In this document: piece by piece, positions 41,401 to 54,900 of the stretch
How the letters are laid out: the number at the start of each line of letters is the position of its first letter
Position numbering within the stretch: the stretch's first letter is position 1
Assembly (NCBI GenBank): GCA_035771175.1
Contig: CM069589.1
Span: forward strand, 22,896,201 to 22,960,200
Reading direction: 5' to 3'
Source of the DNA: Paratinospora sagittata
Taxonomy: Eukaryota; Streptophyta; Magnoliopsida; Ranunculales; Menispermaceae
DNA: 64,000 nucleotides
The notes under the pieces: generated by a model
Told to the model about the DNA's origin: nothing
Database searches by the model: none
The model's input: the letters and a program-made list of their open reading frames with translations, nothing else
Made by a program: the position numbers and the translations under genes

Positions 41401-43630
41401 ATTCAACTTACTTATCAATTGTATCGGTAAGAAAAAGTCAATTCGTCTTAGAGTTTGAGGCTAACTCTGTTATGAGTTAATCAAAAGCAGTTGGAAATAT
41501 TGTTTTTTCATCTTTCCAATGCATGTCCAATCACTCAAATCGGAGTCAGGATGAAAACGTTATGGCTATTTGAATGCTTGTTACCCACTAGCCAACTTAC
41601 TTAATAATCTAATCAATAATCAAAATTCAAATAGCCGTAACCATTTCTTTCAAACTATGATTTGAGTTATTCAAAAGGCGTTTGAAATATGGTTTCTTCC
41701 TCTTTCCAACGCATTTTCAATCACTCAAACCAGAGTCAGAAATAAAATGTTACAGCTATTTGAATATTTTTTACCTGTCAATCAACTTACTTATCGAACA
41801 AATCGTGAAGAAAAGTTCAAATAGCCATAACTTTTCATCCTGCCTTTGATTTGAGTGATTCGAAAGGAATTGAAAATGTTTTTTTTCCTACTTACAACGC
41901 AGGTTCAATCACACAAATTCGAGTCGGAATAAAAACGTTGTGGTTATTTTAAAGTTTCACACCATTCATTCAACTTACTTATCAATTGAATCGTTAAGAA
42001 ATAGTCAATTAGTCTCTGAGTTTAATGCTGACTTTGGTATGAGTTAATCAAAAGCCGTTGGAAATATTGTTTCTTCATCTTTCCAATGCATTTCCAATCA
42101 CTCAAATCAGAGTAAGAATGAAAACGTTATGGCTATTTGAATGTTTGTTACCTATTGGCCAACGTACTTATCAATCTAGTCAGTAATCAAAATTCAAATA
42201 GTCATAACCATTTCTTTCGAACTATGATTTGAGTTATTCACAAGGCATTTGAAATATCGTTTCTTCCTCTTTCCAACACATTTTCAATCAGTTAAACCGG
42301 TGTCGAAAATAAATTGTTACCGCTATTTGAATGTTTTTTACCGACCAATCAACTTACTTATCGAACAAATCGTGAAGAAAAGTTCAAATAGCCGTAACTT
42401 TTCATCCCGATTGTGATTTGAGTGATTTAAAAGGAATTGAAAATGTCTTTTCTTCTTATTTCTAACGCATGTTCAATCACACAAATTGGAGTCGGAATAA
42501 AAAAGTTGTGGTTATTTTAAAGTTTCACACCATTCATTCAACTTACTTATCAATTGTATCGGTATGAAAAAGTCAATTCGTCTTAGAGTTTGATGCTGAC
42601 TCTGTTATGAGTTAATCAAAAGCAGTTGAAAATATTGTTTCTTCATCTTTCCAATGCATGACCAATCACTCAAATCGGAGTCAGGATGAAAACGTTATGG
42701 CTATTTGAATGCTTCTTACCCACTAGCCAACGTACTTATTAATCTAATCAATAATCAAAATTCGAATAGCCGTAACCATTTCTTTCGAACTATGATTTGA
42801 GTTATTCAAAAGGCGTTTGAAATATGGTTTCTTCCTCTTTCCAACGCATTTTCAATCACTCAAACCACAGTCGGAAATAAAATGTTACAGCTATTTGAAT
42901 GTTTTTCACCTGTCAATCAACTTTCTTATCGAACAAATCATGAAGAAAAGTTCAAATAGCCATAACTTTTCATCCCCACTTTGATTTTAGTGATTCGAAA
43001 GGAATTGAAAATGTCTTGTTTTCCTATTTCTAACGCAGGTTCAATCACACAAATTGGAGTCGGAATCCAAAAGTTGTGGTTACTTTAAAGTTTCACACCA
43101 TTCATTCAACTTACATATCAATTGAATCGGTAAGAAATAGTCAATTAGTCTTAGAGTTTGATGCTGACTCTGTTATGAGTTAATCAAAAGCAGTTGGAAA
43201 TATTGTTTCTTCATCTTTTCAATGCATGTCCAATCACTCAAATCGGAGTCAGGATGAAAACGTTATGGCTATTTGAATGTTTGTTACCCATTAGCCAACG
43301 TACTTATTAATCTAATCAATAATCAAAATTCAAATAGTCGTAACCATTTCTTTCGAACTATGATTTGAGTTATTCACAAGGCATTTGAAATATCGTTTCT
43401 TCCTCTTTCCAACGCATTTTCAATCACTTAAACCGGAGTCGGAAATAAAATGTTACCGCTATTTGAATGTTTTTTACCGATCAATCAACTTACTTATCGA
43501 ACAAATCGTGAAGAAAAGTTCAAATAGCCGAAACTTTTCATTCTGATTGTGATTTGAGTGATTCAAAAAGAATTGAAAATGTCTCTTCTTCCTATTTCTA
43601 ACACATGTTCAATCACACAAATTGGAGTCG
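38440..43630 (+). repeat. More diverged satellite trimers
   Basis: Array only, no gene. Trimer order is intact, but private substitutions become frequent, for example GGCATTGGAAATATTG near 39410, TCGCTAAGAAAAAG near 39721, ATGAAAATTGAAATAACCG near 40483 and CCTACTTACAACGC near 41887. The AAATTGCCGAAAC variant of B recurs at 38981, 1699 bp (3 trimers) after its copy in the 3968-bp block. No large, very recent block copy was recognised here. Confidence 0.8.
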
Positions 43631-45330
43631 GAATCAAAAAGTTGTATTTATTTTAAAGTTTCACACCATTCACTCAACTTACTTATCAATTGTATCGGTA
43701 AGAAAAAGTTAATTCGTCTTAGAGTTTAATGCTGACTCTGTTATGAGTTAATTCAAAGCTGTTGGAAATATTGTTTCTTCATCTTTCCATTGCATGTCCA
43801 ATCACTCAAATCGAAGTCAGGATGAAAACGTTATGGCTATTTGAATGTTTGTTACCCATTAGCCAACGTACTTATTAATCTAATCAATAATCAAAATTCA
43901 AATAGCCGTAACCATTTCTTTCGAACTATGATTTGAGTTATTCAAAAGGCGTTTGAAATATGGTTTCTTTCTCTTTCCAACGCATTTTCAATAACTCAAA
44001 CCGGAGTCGAAAATAAAATGTTACAGCTATTTGAATGTTTTTTACCTATCAATCAACTTACTTATCGAACAAATCGTGAAGAAAAGCTCAAATAGCCGTA
44101 ATTTTTTATCCCGACTTTAATTTGAGTGATTCAAAAGGAATTGAAAATGACTTTTCTTCCTATTTCTAACGCGTAGTCAATCACACAAATTGGAGTCAGA
44201 ATCAAAAAGTTGTGGTTATTTTAAAGTTTCACACCATTCATTCAACTTACTTATCAATTTAATCGGTAAGAAAAAGTCAATTAGTCTTAGAGTTTAATGC
44301 TAACTCTGTTATGAGTTAATCAAAAATCGTTGGAAATATTGTTTCTTCATCTTTCCAATGCATGTCCAATCACTCAAATCGGTGTCAGGATGAAAACGTT
44401 ATGGCTATTTGAATGTTTGTTACCCATTGGCCAACGTACTTATCAATCTAGTCAGTAATCAAAATTCAAATAGTCGTAACCGTTTTTTTCGAACTATGAT
44501 TTGAGTTATTCACAAGGCATTTGAAATATCGTTTCATCCTCTTTCGAACGCATTTTCAATCACTCAAACCGGAGTCGGAAATAAAATGTTACCGCTATTT
44601 GAATGTTTTTTACCGATCAATCAACTTACTTATCGAACAAATCGTGAAGAAAAGTTCAAATAGCCGAAACTTTTCATCCCGATTGTGATTTGAGTGATTC
44701 AAAAAGAATTGAAAATGTCTCTTCTTCCTATTTCTAACACATGTTCAATCACACAAATTGGAGTCGGAATCAAAAAGTTGTATTTATTTTAAAGTTTTAC
44801 ACCATTCACTCAACTTACTTATCAATTGTATCGGTAAGAAAAAGTTAATTCGTCTTAGAGTTTAATGCTGACTCTGTCTTGAGTTAATTCAAAGCTGTTG
44901 GAAATATTGTTTCTTCATCTTTCCAATGCAGCTCCAATCACTCAAATCGGAGTCAGGATGAAAACGTTATGGCTATTTGAATGTTTGTTACCCATTAGCC
45001 AACGTACTTATTAATCTAATCAATAATCAAAATTCAAATAGTCGTAACCATTTCTTTCGAACTATGATTTGAGTTATTCAAAAGGCGTTTGAAATATGGT
45101 TTCTTTCTCTTTCCAACGCATTTTCAATCACTCAAGCCGGAGACAGAAATAAAATGTTACAGCTATTTGAATTTGTTTACCTATCAATCAACTTACTTCT
45201 CGAACAAATCGTGAAGAAAAGTTCAAATAGCCGTAACTTTTCATCCCGACTTTAATTTGAGTGATTTAAAAGGAATTGAAAATGAATTTTCTTCCTATTT
45301 CTAACGCATGGTCAATCACAAAAATTGGAG
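43630..45330 (+). repeat. 2271-bp-spaced block, copy 1
   Basis: This block shares rare markers with 45900-47600 at an offset of 2271 bp (4 trimers). They are C variant GTTGTATTTATTTTAAAG (TATTTA at 43645/45916 and 44781/47052), AACGCGTAGTCAATC (GCGTAG at 44171/46442), CGTAACCGTTTTTTTCG (44481/46752 for CGTTT), and TTTCATCCTCTTTCGAACG. Confidence 0.83.
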
Positions 45331-45899
45331 TCGGAATCAAAAAGTTGTGGTTATTTTAAAGTTTCACACCATTCATTCAACTTACTTATCAATTTAATCG
45401 GTAAGAAAAAGTCAATTCGTCTTAGAGTTTAATGCTGACTCTGTTATGAGTTAATCAAAAGCAGTTGGAAATATTGTTTCTTCATCTTTCCAATGCATGT
45501 CCAATCACTCAAATCGGAGTCAGGATGAAAACGTTGTGGCTATTTGAATGTTTGTTACCTATTGGCCAACGTACTTATCAATCTAGTCCGTAATCAAAAT
45601 TCAAATAGTCATAACCATTTCTTTCGAACTATGATTTGAGTTATTCACATGGGATTTGAAATGTCGTTTCTTCCTCTTTCCAACGCATTTTCAATCACTC
45701 AAACCTGTGTCGGAAATAAAATGTTACCGCTATTTGAATGTTTTTTACCTGTCAATCAACTTACTTATCGAACAAATCGTGAAGAAAAGTTCAAATAGCC
45801 ATAACTTTTCATCCCGGCTTTGATTTGAGTGATTCGAAAGGAATTGAAAATGGCTTTTCTTCCTATTTCTAACGCATGTTCAATCACACAAATTGGAGT

Positions 45900-47600
45900 C
45901 GGAATCAAAAAGTTGTATTTATTTTAAAGTTTCACACCATTCACTCAACTTACTTATCAATTGTATCGGTAAGAAAAAGTTAATTCGTCTTAGAGTTTAA
46001 TGCTGACTCTGTTATGAGTTAATTCAAAGCTGTTGGAAATATTGTTTCTTCATCTTTCCAATGCATGTCCAATCACTCAAATCGGAGTCAGGATGAAAAC
46101 GTTATGGCTATTTGAATGTTTGTTACCCATTAGCCAACGTACTTATTAATCTAATCAATAATCAAAATTCAAATAGTCGTAACCATTTCTTTCGAACTAT
46201 GATTTGAGTTATTCAAAAGGCGTTTGAAATATGGTTTCTTTCTCTTTCCAACGCATTTTCAATAACTCAAACCGGAGTCGGAAATAAAATGTTACAGCTA
46301 TTTGAATGTTTTTTACCTATCAATCAACTTACTTATCGAACAAATCGTGAAGAAAAGCTCAAATAGCCGTAACTTTTCATCCCGACTTTAATTTGAGTGA
46401 TTCAAAAGGAATTGAAAATGACTTTTCTTCCTATTTCTAACGCGTAGTCAATCACACAAATTGGAGTCAGAATCAAAAAGTTGTGGTTATTTTAAAGTTT
46501 CACACCATTCATTCAACTTACTTATCAATTTAATCGGTAAGAAAAAGTCAATTAGTCTTAGAGTTTAATGCTAACTCTGTTATGAGTTAATCAAAAGTCG
46601 TTGGAAATATTGTTTCTTCATCTTTCCAATGCATGTCCAATCACTCAAATCGGAGTCAGGATGAAAACGTTACGGCTATTTGAATGTTTGTTACCCATTG
46701 GCCAACGTACTTTTCAATCTAGTCAGTAATCAAAATTCAAATAGTCGTAACCGTTTTTTTCGAACTATGATTTGAGTTATTCACAAGGCATTTGAAATAT
46801 CGTTTCATCCTCTTTCGAACGCATTTTCAATCACTCAAACCGGAGTCGGAAATAAAATGTTACAGCTATTTGAATGTTTTTTACCGATCAATCAACTTAC
46901 TTATCGAACAAATCGTGAAGAAAAGTTCAAATAGCCGAAACTTTTCATCCCGATTGTGATTTGAGTGATTCAAAAAGAATTGAAAATGTCTCTTCTTCCT
47001 ATTTCTAACACATGTTCAATCACACAAATTGGAGTCGGAATCAAAAAGTTGTATTTATTTTAAAGTTTCACACCATTCACTCAACTTACTTATCAATTGT
47101 ATCGGTAAGAAAAAGTTAATTCGTCTTAGAGTTTAATGCGGACTCTGTTATGAGTTAATTCAAAGCCGTTGGAAATATTGTTTCTTCATCTTTCCAATGC
47201 ATGTCCAGTCACTCAAATCGGAGTCAGGATGAAAACGTTATGGCTATTTGAATGTTTGTTACCCATTAGCCAACGTACTTATTAATCTAATCAATAATCA
47301 AAATTCAAATAGTCTTAACCATTTCTTTCGAACTATGATTTGAGTTATTCAAAAGGCGTTTGAAATATGGTTTCTTTCTCTTTCCAACGCATTTTCAATC
47401 ACTCAAACCGGAGTCAGAAATAAAATGTTACAGCTATTTGAATGTTTTTTACCTATCAATCAACTTACTTATCGAACAAATCGTGAAGAAAAGTTCAAAT
47501 AGCCGTAACTTTTCATCCCGACTTTAATTTGAGTGATTTAAAAAGAATTGAAAATGACTTTTCTTCCTATTTCTAACGCATGGTCAATCACACAAATTGG
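45900..47600 (+). repeat. 2271-bp-spaced block, copy 2
   Basis: This is the second copy of 43630-45330. Similarity fades after about 47600, where the C monomer reads GGAGCCGGAATCCAAAAG. In copy 1 the equivalent position (near 45330) reads GGAGTCGGAATCAAAAAG. Confidence 0.82.
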
Positions 47601-50600
47601 AGCCGGAATCCAAAAGTTGTGATTACTTTAAAGTTTCACACCATTCATTCAACTTACATATCAATTGAATCGGTAAGAAATAGTCAATTAGTCTTAGAGT
47701 TTAATGCTGACTCTGTTATGAGTTAATCAAAAGCAGTTGGAAATATTGTTTCTTCATCTTTTCAATGCATGTCCAATCACTCAAATCGGAGTCAGGATGA
47801 AAACGTTATGGCTATTTGAATGTTTGTTACCCATTAGCCAACGTACTTATTAATCTAATCAATAATCAAAATTCAAATAGTCGTAACCATTTCTTTCGAA
47901 CTATGATTTGAGTTATTCACAAGGCATTTGAAATATCGTTTCTTCCTCTTTCCAACGCATTTTCAATCACTTAAACCGGAGTCGGAAATAAAATGTTACC
48001 GCTATTTGAATGTTTTTTACCGATCAATCAACTTACTTATCGAACAAATCGTGAAGAAAAGTTCAAATAGCCGAAACTTTTCATCCCGGCTTTGATTTGA
48101 GTGATTCGAAAGGAATTGAAAATGTCTTTTTTTCCTATTTGTAACGCAGGTTCAATCACACAAATTGGAGTCGGAATCCAAAAGTTGTGGTTACTTTAAA
48201 GTTTCACACCATTCATTCAACTTACTTATCAATTGAATCGATAAGAAATAGTCAATTAGTCTCTGAGTTTAATGCTGACTTTGTTATGAGTTAATCAAAA
48301 GCAGTTGGAAATATTGTTTCTTCATCTTTCCAATGCATGTCCAATCACTCAAATCAGAGTCAGGATGAAAACGTTATGGCTATTTGAATGTTTGTTACCC
48401 ATTGGCCAACGTACTTATCAATCTAGTCAGTAATCAAAATTCAAATAGTCGTAACCATTTCTTTCGAACTATGATTTGAGTTATTCACAAGGCTTTTGAA
48501 ATATTGTTTCTTCCTCTTTCCAACGCATTTTCAATCCCTCAAACCGGTGTCGGAAATAAAATGTTACCGCTATTTTAATGTTTTTTACCGACCAATCAAC
48601 TTACTTATCGAACAAATCGTGAAGAAAAGTTCAAATAGCCATAACTTTTCATCCCGATTCTGATTAGAGTGATTTAAAAGGAATTGAAAATGTCTTTTCT
48701 TCCTATTTCTTCCGCATGTTCAATCACACAAATTGGAGTCGGAATCAAAAAGTTGGGGTTATTTTAAAGTTTCACACCATTCATTCAACTTACTTATCAA
48801 TTGTATCGGTAAGAAAAAGTCAATTCGTCTTAGAGTTTAATGCTGACTCTGTTATGCGTTAATCAAAAGCAGTTGGAAATATTGTTTCTTCATCTTTCCG
48901 ATGCATGTCCAATCACTCAAATCGGAGTCAGGATGAAAACGTTAGGCTATTTGAATGCTTGTTACCCATTAGCCAACGTACTGATTAATCTAATCAATAA
49001 TCAAAATTCAAATAGCCGTAACCATTTCTTTCAAACTATGATTTGGGTTATTCAAAAGGCGTTTGAAATATGGTTTCTTCCTCTTTCCAACGCATTTTCA
49101 ATCACTCAAACCGGAGTCAGAAATAAAATGTTACAGCTATTTGAATGTTTTTTACCTATCAATCAACTTACTTATCGAACAAATCATGAAGAAAAGTTCA
49201 AATAGCCGTAGCTTTTCATCCCGACTTTAATTTGAGTGATTCTAAAGGAATTGAAAATGACTTTTCTTCCTATTTCTAACGCATGGTCAATCACACAAAT
49301 TGGAGTCGGAATCAAAAAGTTGTGGTTATTTTAAAGTTTCACACCATTCATTCAACTTACTTATCAATTTAACCGGTAAGAAGAAGTCAATTAGTCATAG
49401 AGCTTAATGCTAACTCTTTTATGAGTTAATCAAAAGTCGTTGGAAATATTGTTTCTTCATCTTTCCAATTTATGTCCAATCACTCAAATCGGAGTCAGGA
49501 TGAAAACGTTATGGCTATTTGAATGTTTGTTACCCATTGGCCAACATACTTATCAATCTTGTCAGTAATCAAAATTCAAATAGGCGTAACCATTTCTTTC
49601 GAACTATGATTTGGGTTTTTCACAAGGCATTTTAAATATCGTTTCTTCATCTTTCGAACGCATTTTAAATCACTCAAACCGGAGTCGAAAATAAAATGTT
49701 ACCGCTATTTGAATGTTTTTTACCGATCAATCAACTTACTTATCGAACAAATCGTGAAGAAATGTTCAAATAGCCGTAACTTTTCATCCCGATTGTGATT
49801 TGAGTAATTCAAAAAGAATTGAAAATGTCTTTTCTTCCTATTTCTAACGCATGTTCGACCACACAAATTGGAGTCGGAATCGAAAAGTTGTGGTTATTTT
49901 AAAGTTTCACACCATTCATTCAACTTACTTATCAATTTAATCGGTAAGAAAAAGTCAATTAGTCTTAGAGTTTAATGCTAACTCTGTTATGAGTTAATCG
50001 AAAGTCGTTGGAAATATTGTTTCTTCATCTTTCCAATGCATGTCCAATCACTCAAATCGGAGTCAGGATGAAAACGTTATGGCTATTTGAATGTGTGTTA
50101 CCTATTGGCCAACGTACTTATCAATCTAGTGAGTAATGAAAATTCAAATAGTCATAACCATTTCTTTCGAACTATGATTTGAGTTATTCACAAGGCATTT
50201 GAAATTTCATTTCTTCCTCTTTCCAACGCATTTTCAATCACTCAAACCGGTGTCGGAAATAAAATGTTACCATTATTTTAATGTTTTTTACCGACCAATC
50301 AACTTACTTATCGAAAAAATCGTGAAGAAAAGTTCAAATAGCCGTAACTTTTCATCGCGATTGTGATTTGAGTGATTTAAAACGAATTGAAAATGTCTTT
50401 TCTTCCTATTTCTAACGCATGTTCAATCACACAAATTGGAGTCGGAATCAAAAAGTTGTGGTTATTATAAAGTTTCACACCATTCATTCAACTTACTTAT
50501 CAATTGTATCGGTAAGAAAAAGTCAATTCGTCTTAGAGTTTGAAGCTGACTCTGTTATGAGTTAATCAAAAGCAGTTGGAAATATTATTTCTTCATCTTT

Positions 50601-51900
50601 CCGATGCATGTCCAATCACTCAAATCGGAGTCAGGATGAAAACGTTAGGCTATTTGAATGCTTGTTACCCACTAGCCAACGTACATAGTAATCTAATCAA
50701 TAATCAAAATTTGAAATAGCCGTAACCTTTTCTTTCGAACTATGATTTGAGTTATTCAAAAGGCGTTTGAAACATGGTTTCTTCCTCTTTCCAACGCATT
50801 TTCAATCTCTCAAACCAGAGTCGGAAATAAAATGTTACAGCTATTTGAATGTTTTTTACCTGTCAATCAACTTACTTATCGAACAAATCGTGAAGAAAAG
50901 TTCAAATAGCCATAACTTTTCATCCCGACTTTATTTGAGTGATTCGAAAGGAATTGAAAATGTCTTTTTTTCCTATTTCTAACGCAGGTTCAATCACACA
51001 AATTGGAGTCGGAATCAAAAAGTTTTGGTTATTTTAAAGTTTCACACCATTCATTCAACTTACTTATCAATTGAATCGGTAAGAAAAAGTCAATTCGTCT
51101 TAGAGTTTAATGCTGACTCTGTTATGAGTTAATCAAAAGCAGTTGGAAATATTATTTCTTCATCTTTCCAATGCATGTCCAATCACTCAAATCGGAGTCA
51201 GGATGAAAACGTTATGGCTATTTGAATGTTTGTTACCCATTAGCCAACGTACTTATTAATCTAATCAATAATCAAAATTCAAATAGTCGTAACCATTTCT
51301 TTCGAACTATGATTTGAGTTATTCAAAAGGCGTTTGAAATATGGTTTCTTCCTCTTTCCAACGCATTTTCAATCACTCAAACCGGAGTCGGAAATAAAAT
51401 GTTACAGCTATTTGAATATTTTTTACGTATCAATCAACTTACTTATCGTACAAATCGTGAAGAAAAGTTCAAATAGCCGTAACTTTTCATCCCGACTTTA
51501 ATTTGAGTGATTCAAAAGGAATTGAAAATGACTTTTCTTCCTATTTCTAACGCATGGTCAATCACACAAATTGGAGTCGGAATCAAAAAGTTGTGGTTAT
51601 TTTAAAGTTTCACACCATTCATTCAACTTACTTATAAATTTAATCGGTAAGAAAAAGTCAATTAGTCTTAGAGTTTAATGCTAACTCTGTTATGAGTTAA
51701 TCAAAAGTCGTTGGAAATATTGTTTCTTCATCTTTCCAATGCATGTCCAATCACTTAAATCGGAGTCAGGATGAAAACGTTATGGCTATTAGAATGTTTG
51801 TTACCCATTGGCCAACGTACTTATCAATCTAGTCAGTAATCAAAATTCAAATAGTCGTAACCATTTCTTTCGAACTATGATTTGAGTTATTCACAAGGCA
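47600..51900 (+). repeat. Diverged satellite trimers
   Basis: Array only. Trimer phase is intact with many private changes, such as TATTTCTTCCGCATG near 48703, GTTAGGCTATTTGAATGC near 48943 and 50644, and TTCGACCACACAAATTGG near 49855. A 121-codon open frame at 48840-49205 crosses C, A and B monomers. It is there only because substitutions removed stops that neighbouring trimers keep in the same frame, so it is not annotated as a gene. Confidence 0.8.
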
Positions 51901-54900
51901 TTTGAAATATCGTTTCTTTCTCTTTCTAACGCATTTTCAATCACTCAAACCGGAGTCGGAAATAAAATGTTACCGCTATTTGAATATTTTTTACCGATCA
52001 ATCAACTTACTTATCGAACAAATCGTGAAGAAAAGTTCAAGTAGCCGTAACTTTTCTTCGCGATTGTGATTTGAGTGGTTTAAAAGGAATTGAAAATGTC
52101 TTTTCTTCCTATTTCAAACGCGTGTTCAATCGCACAAATTGGAGTCGGAATCAAAAAGTTGTGGATATTTTAAAGTTTCACACCATTCATTCAACTTACT
52201 TATCAATTGTATCGGTAAGAAAAAGTCAATTCCTCTTAGAGTTTGATGCTGACTCTGTTATGAGTTAATCAAAAGCAGTTGGAAATATTGTTTCTTCAAC
52301 TTTCCAATGCATGTCCAATCACTCAAATCGGAGTCAGGATGAAAACGTTATGGCTATTTGAATGCTTGTTACCCACTAGCCAACTTACTTATTAATATAA
52401 TCACTAATCAAAATTTTAATAGCCGTAACCATTTCTTTCGAACTATGATTTGAGTTATTCAAAAGGTGTTTGAAATATGGTTTCTTCCTCTTTCCAATGC
52501 ATTTTCAATCACTCAATATAGAGTCGGAAATAAAATGTTACAGCTATTTGAATGTTTTTTACCGTTCAATCAACTTACTTATTTAACAAATCCTGAAGAA
52601 AAGTTCAAATAGCCAGCCATAACTTTTCATCCCGACTTTGATTTCAGTGATTCGAAAAGAATTAATAATGTTTTTTTTCCTATTTCTAACGCAGGTTCAA
52701 TCACACAAATTGGAGTCTGAATCAAAAAGTTGTAGTTATTTTAAAGTTTCGCACCATTCATTCAACTTACTTATCAATTGAATCGGTAAGAAATAGTCAA
52801 TTAGTCTCTGAGTTTAATGCTGACTTTGTTATGAGCTAATTAAAAGCCGTTGGAAATATTGTTTCTTCATCTTTCCAATGCATGTCTAATCACTCAAATC
52901 CGAGTCAGGATGAAAACGTTATGGCTATTTGAATGTTTGTTACCTATTGGCCAACCCACTTATCAATCTAGTCAGTAATCAAAATTGAAATAGTCGTAAC
53001 CATTTCATTCGAACTATGATTTGAGTTATTCAAAAGGCGTTTGAAATATGGTTTCTTCCTCTTTCCAACGCATTTTCAATCACTCAAACCGAAGTCGGAA
53101 ATAAAATGTTACAGCTATTTGAATGTTTTTTACGTATCAATCAACTTACTTATCGAACAAATCGTGTAGAAATGTTCAAATAGCCGTAACTTTTCATCCC
53201 GACTTTAATTTGAGTAATTCAAAAGGAATTGAAAATGACTTTTCTTCCTATTTCTAACGCATGGTCAATCACACAAATTGGAGTAGGAATCAAAAAGTTG
53301 TGGTTATTTTAAAGTTTCACACCATTCATTCAACTTACTTTTAAATTTAATCGGTAAGAAAAAGTCAATTAGTCTTACAGTTTAATGCTAACTCTGTTAT
53401 GAGTTAATCAAAAGTCGTTGGAAATATTGTTTCTTCATCTTTCCAATGCATGTCCAATCACTCAAATCGGAGTCAGGATGAAAACGTTATGGCTATTTGA
53501 ATGTTTGTTACCCATTGGCCAACGTACTTATCAATTTAGTCAGTAATCAAAATTCAAATAGTCGTAACCATTTCTTTCGAACTATGATTTGAGTTATTCA
53601 CAAGGCATTTGAAATATCGTTTCGTCCTCTTTCGAACGCATTTTCAATCACTCAAACCGGAGTCGGAAAAAAAATGTTACCGCTATTTGAATATTTTTTA
53701 CCGATCAATCAACTTACTTATCGAACAAATCGTGAAGAAAAGTTCAAATAGCCGTAACTTTTCATCGCGATTGTGATTTGAGTGGTTTAAAAGGAATTGA
53801 AAATGTCTTTTCTTCCTATTTCTAACGCGTGTTCAATCACACAAATTGGAGTCGGAATCAAAAAGTTGTGGATATTTTAAAGTTTCACACCATTCATTCA
53901 ACTTACTTATCAATTGTATCGGTAAGAAAATGTCAATTCGTCTTAGAGTTTGATGCTGACTCTGTTATGAGTTAATCAAAAGCAGTTGAAAATATTGTTT
54001 CTTCATCTTTCCAATGCATGTCCAATCACTCAAGTCGGAGTCAGGATGAAAACGTTATGGCTATTTGAATGCTTGTTACCCACTAGCCAACTTACTTATT
54101 AATATAATCACTAATCAAAATTCAAATAGCCGTAACCATTTCTTTCGAACTACGATTTGAGTTATTTAAAAGGTGTTTGAAATATGGTTTCTTCCTCTTT
54201 CCAACGCATTTTTAATCACTCAAACTAGAGTCGGAAATAAAATGTTACAGCTATTTGAATGTTTTTTACCTGTCAATCAACTTACTTATTTAACAAATCG
54301 TGAAGAAAAGTTCAAATAGCCATAACTTTTCATCCCGACTTTGATTTGAGTGATTCGAAAAGAATTGAAAATGTTTTTTTTTCCTATTTCTAACGCAGGT
54401 TCAATCACACAAGTTGGTGTCGGAATCAAAAAGTTGTGGTTATTTTAAAGTTTCACACCATTCATTCAACGTACTTATCATTTGAATCGGTAAGAAATAG
54501 TCAATTAGTCTCTGAGTTTAATGCTGACTTTGTTATGAGTTAATCAAAAGCCGTTAGAAATATTGTTTCTTCATCTTTCCAATGCATGTCCAATCACTCA
54601 AATCAGAGTCAGGATGAAAACGTTATGGCTATTTGAATGTTTGTTACCCATTGGCCAACGTACTTATCAATCTAGTCAGTAATCAAAATTCAAATAGTCG
54701 TAACAATTTTATTCGAACTATGATTTGAGTTATTCACAAGGCATTTGAAATATCGTTTCTTCCTCTTTCCAACGCATTTTCAATCACTCAAACCGGTGTC
54801 GGAAATAAAATGTTACCGCTATTTTAATGTTTTTTTCCAACCAATCAACTTACTTATCGAACAAATCGTGAAGAAAAGTTCAAATAGCCGAAACTTTTCA

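Noticed and set aside
48840..49205. 121-codon open frame, the longest in the satellite
   Set aside because: It spans C, A and B monomers. It arises from chance loss of stops (such as GTTATGCGTTAATC and a 1-bp deletion in GTTAGGC). No domain is recognisable and no other trimer keeps it.
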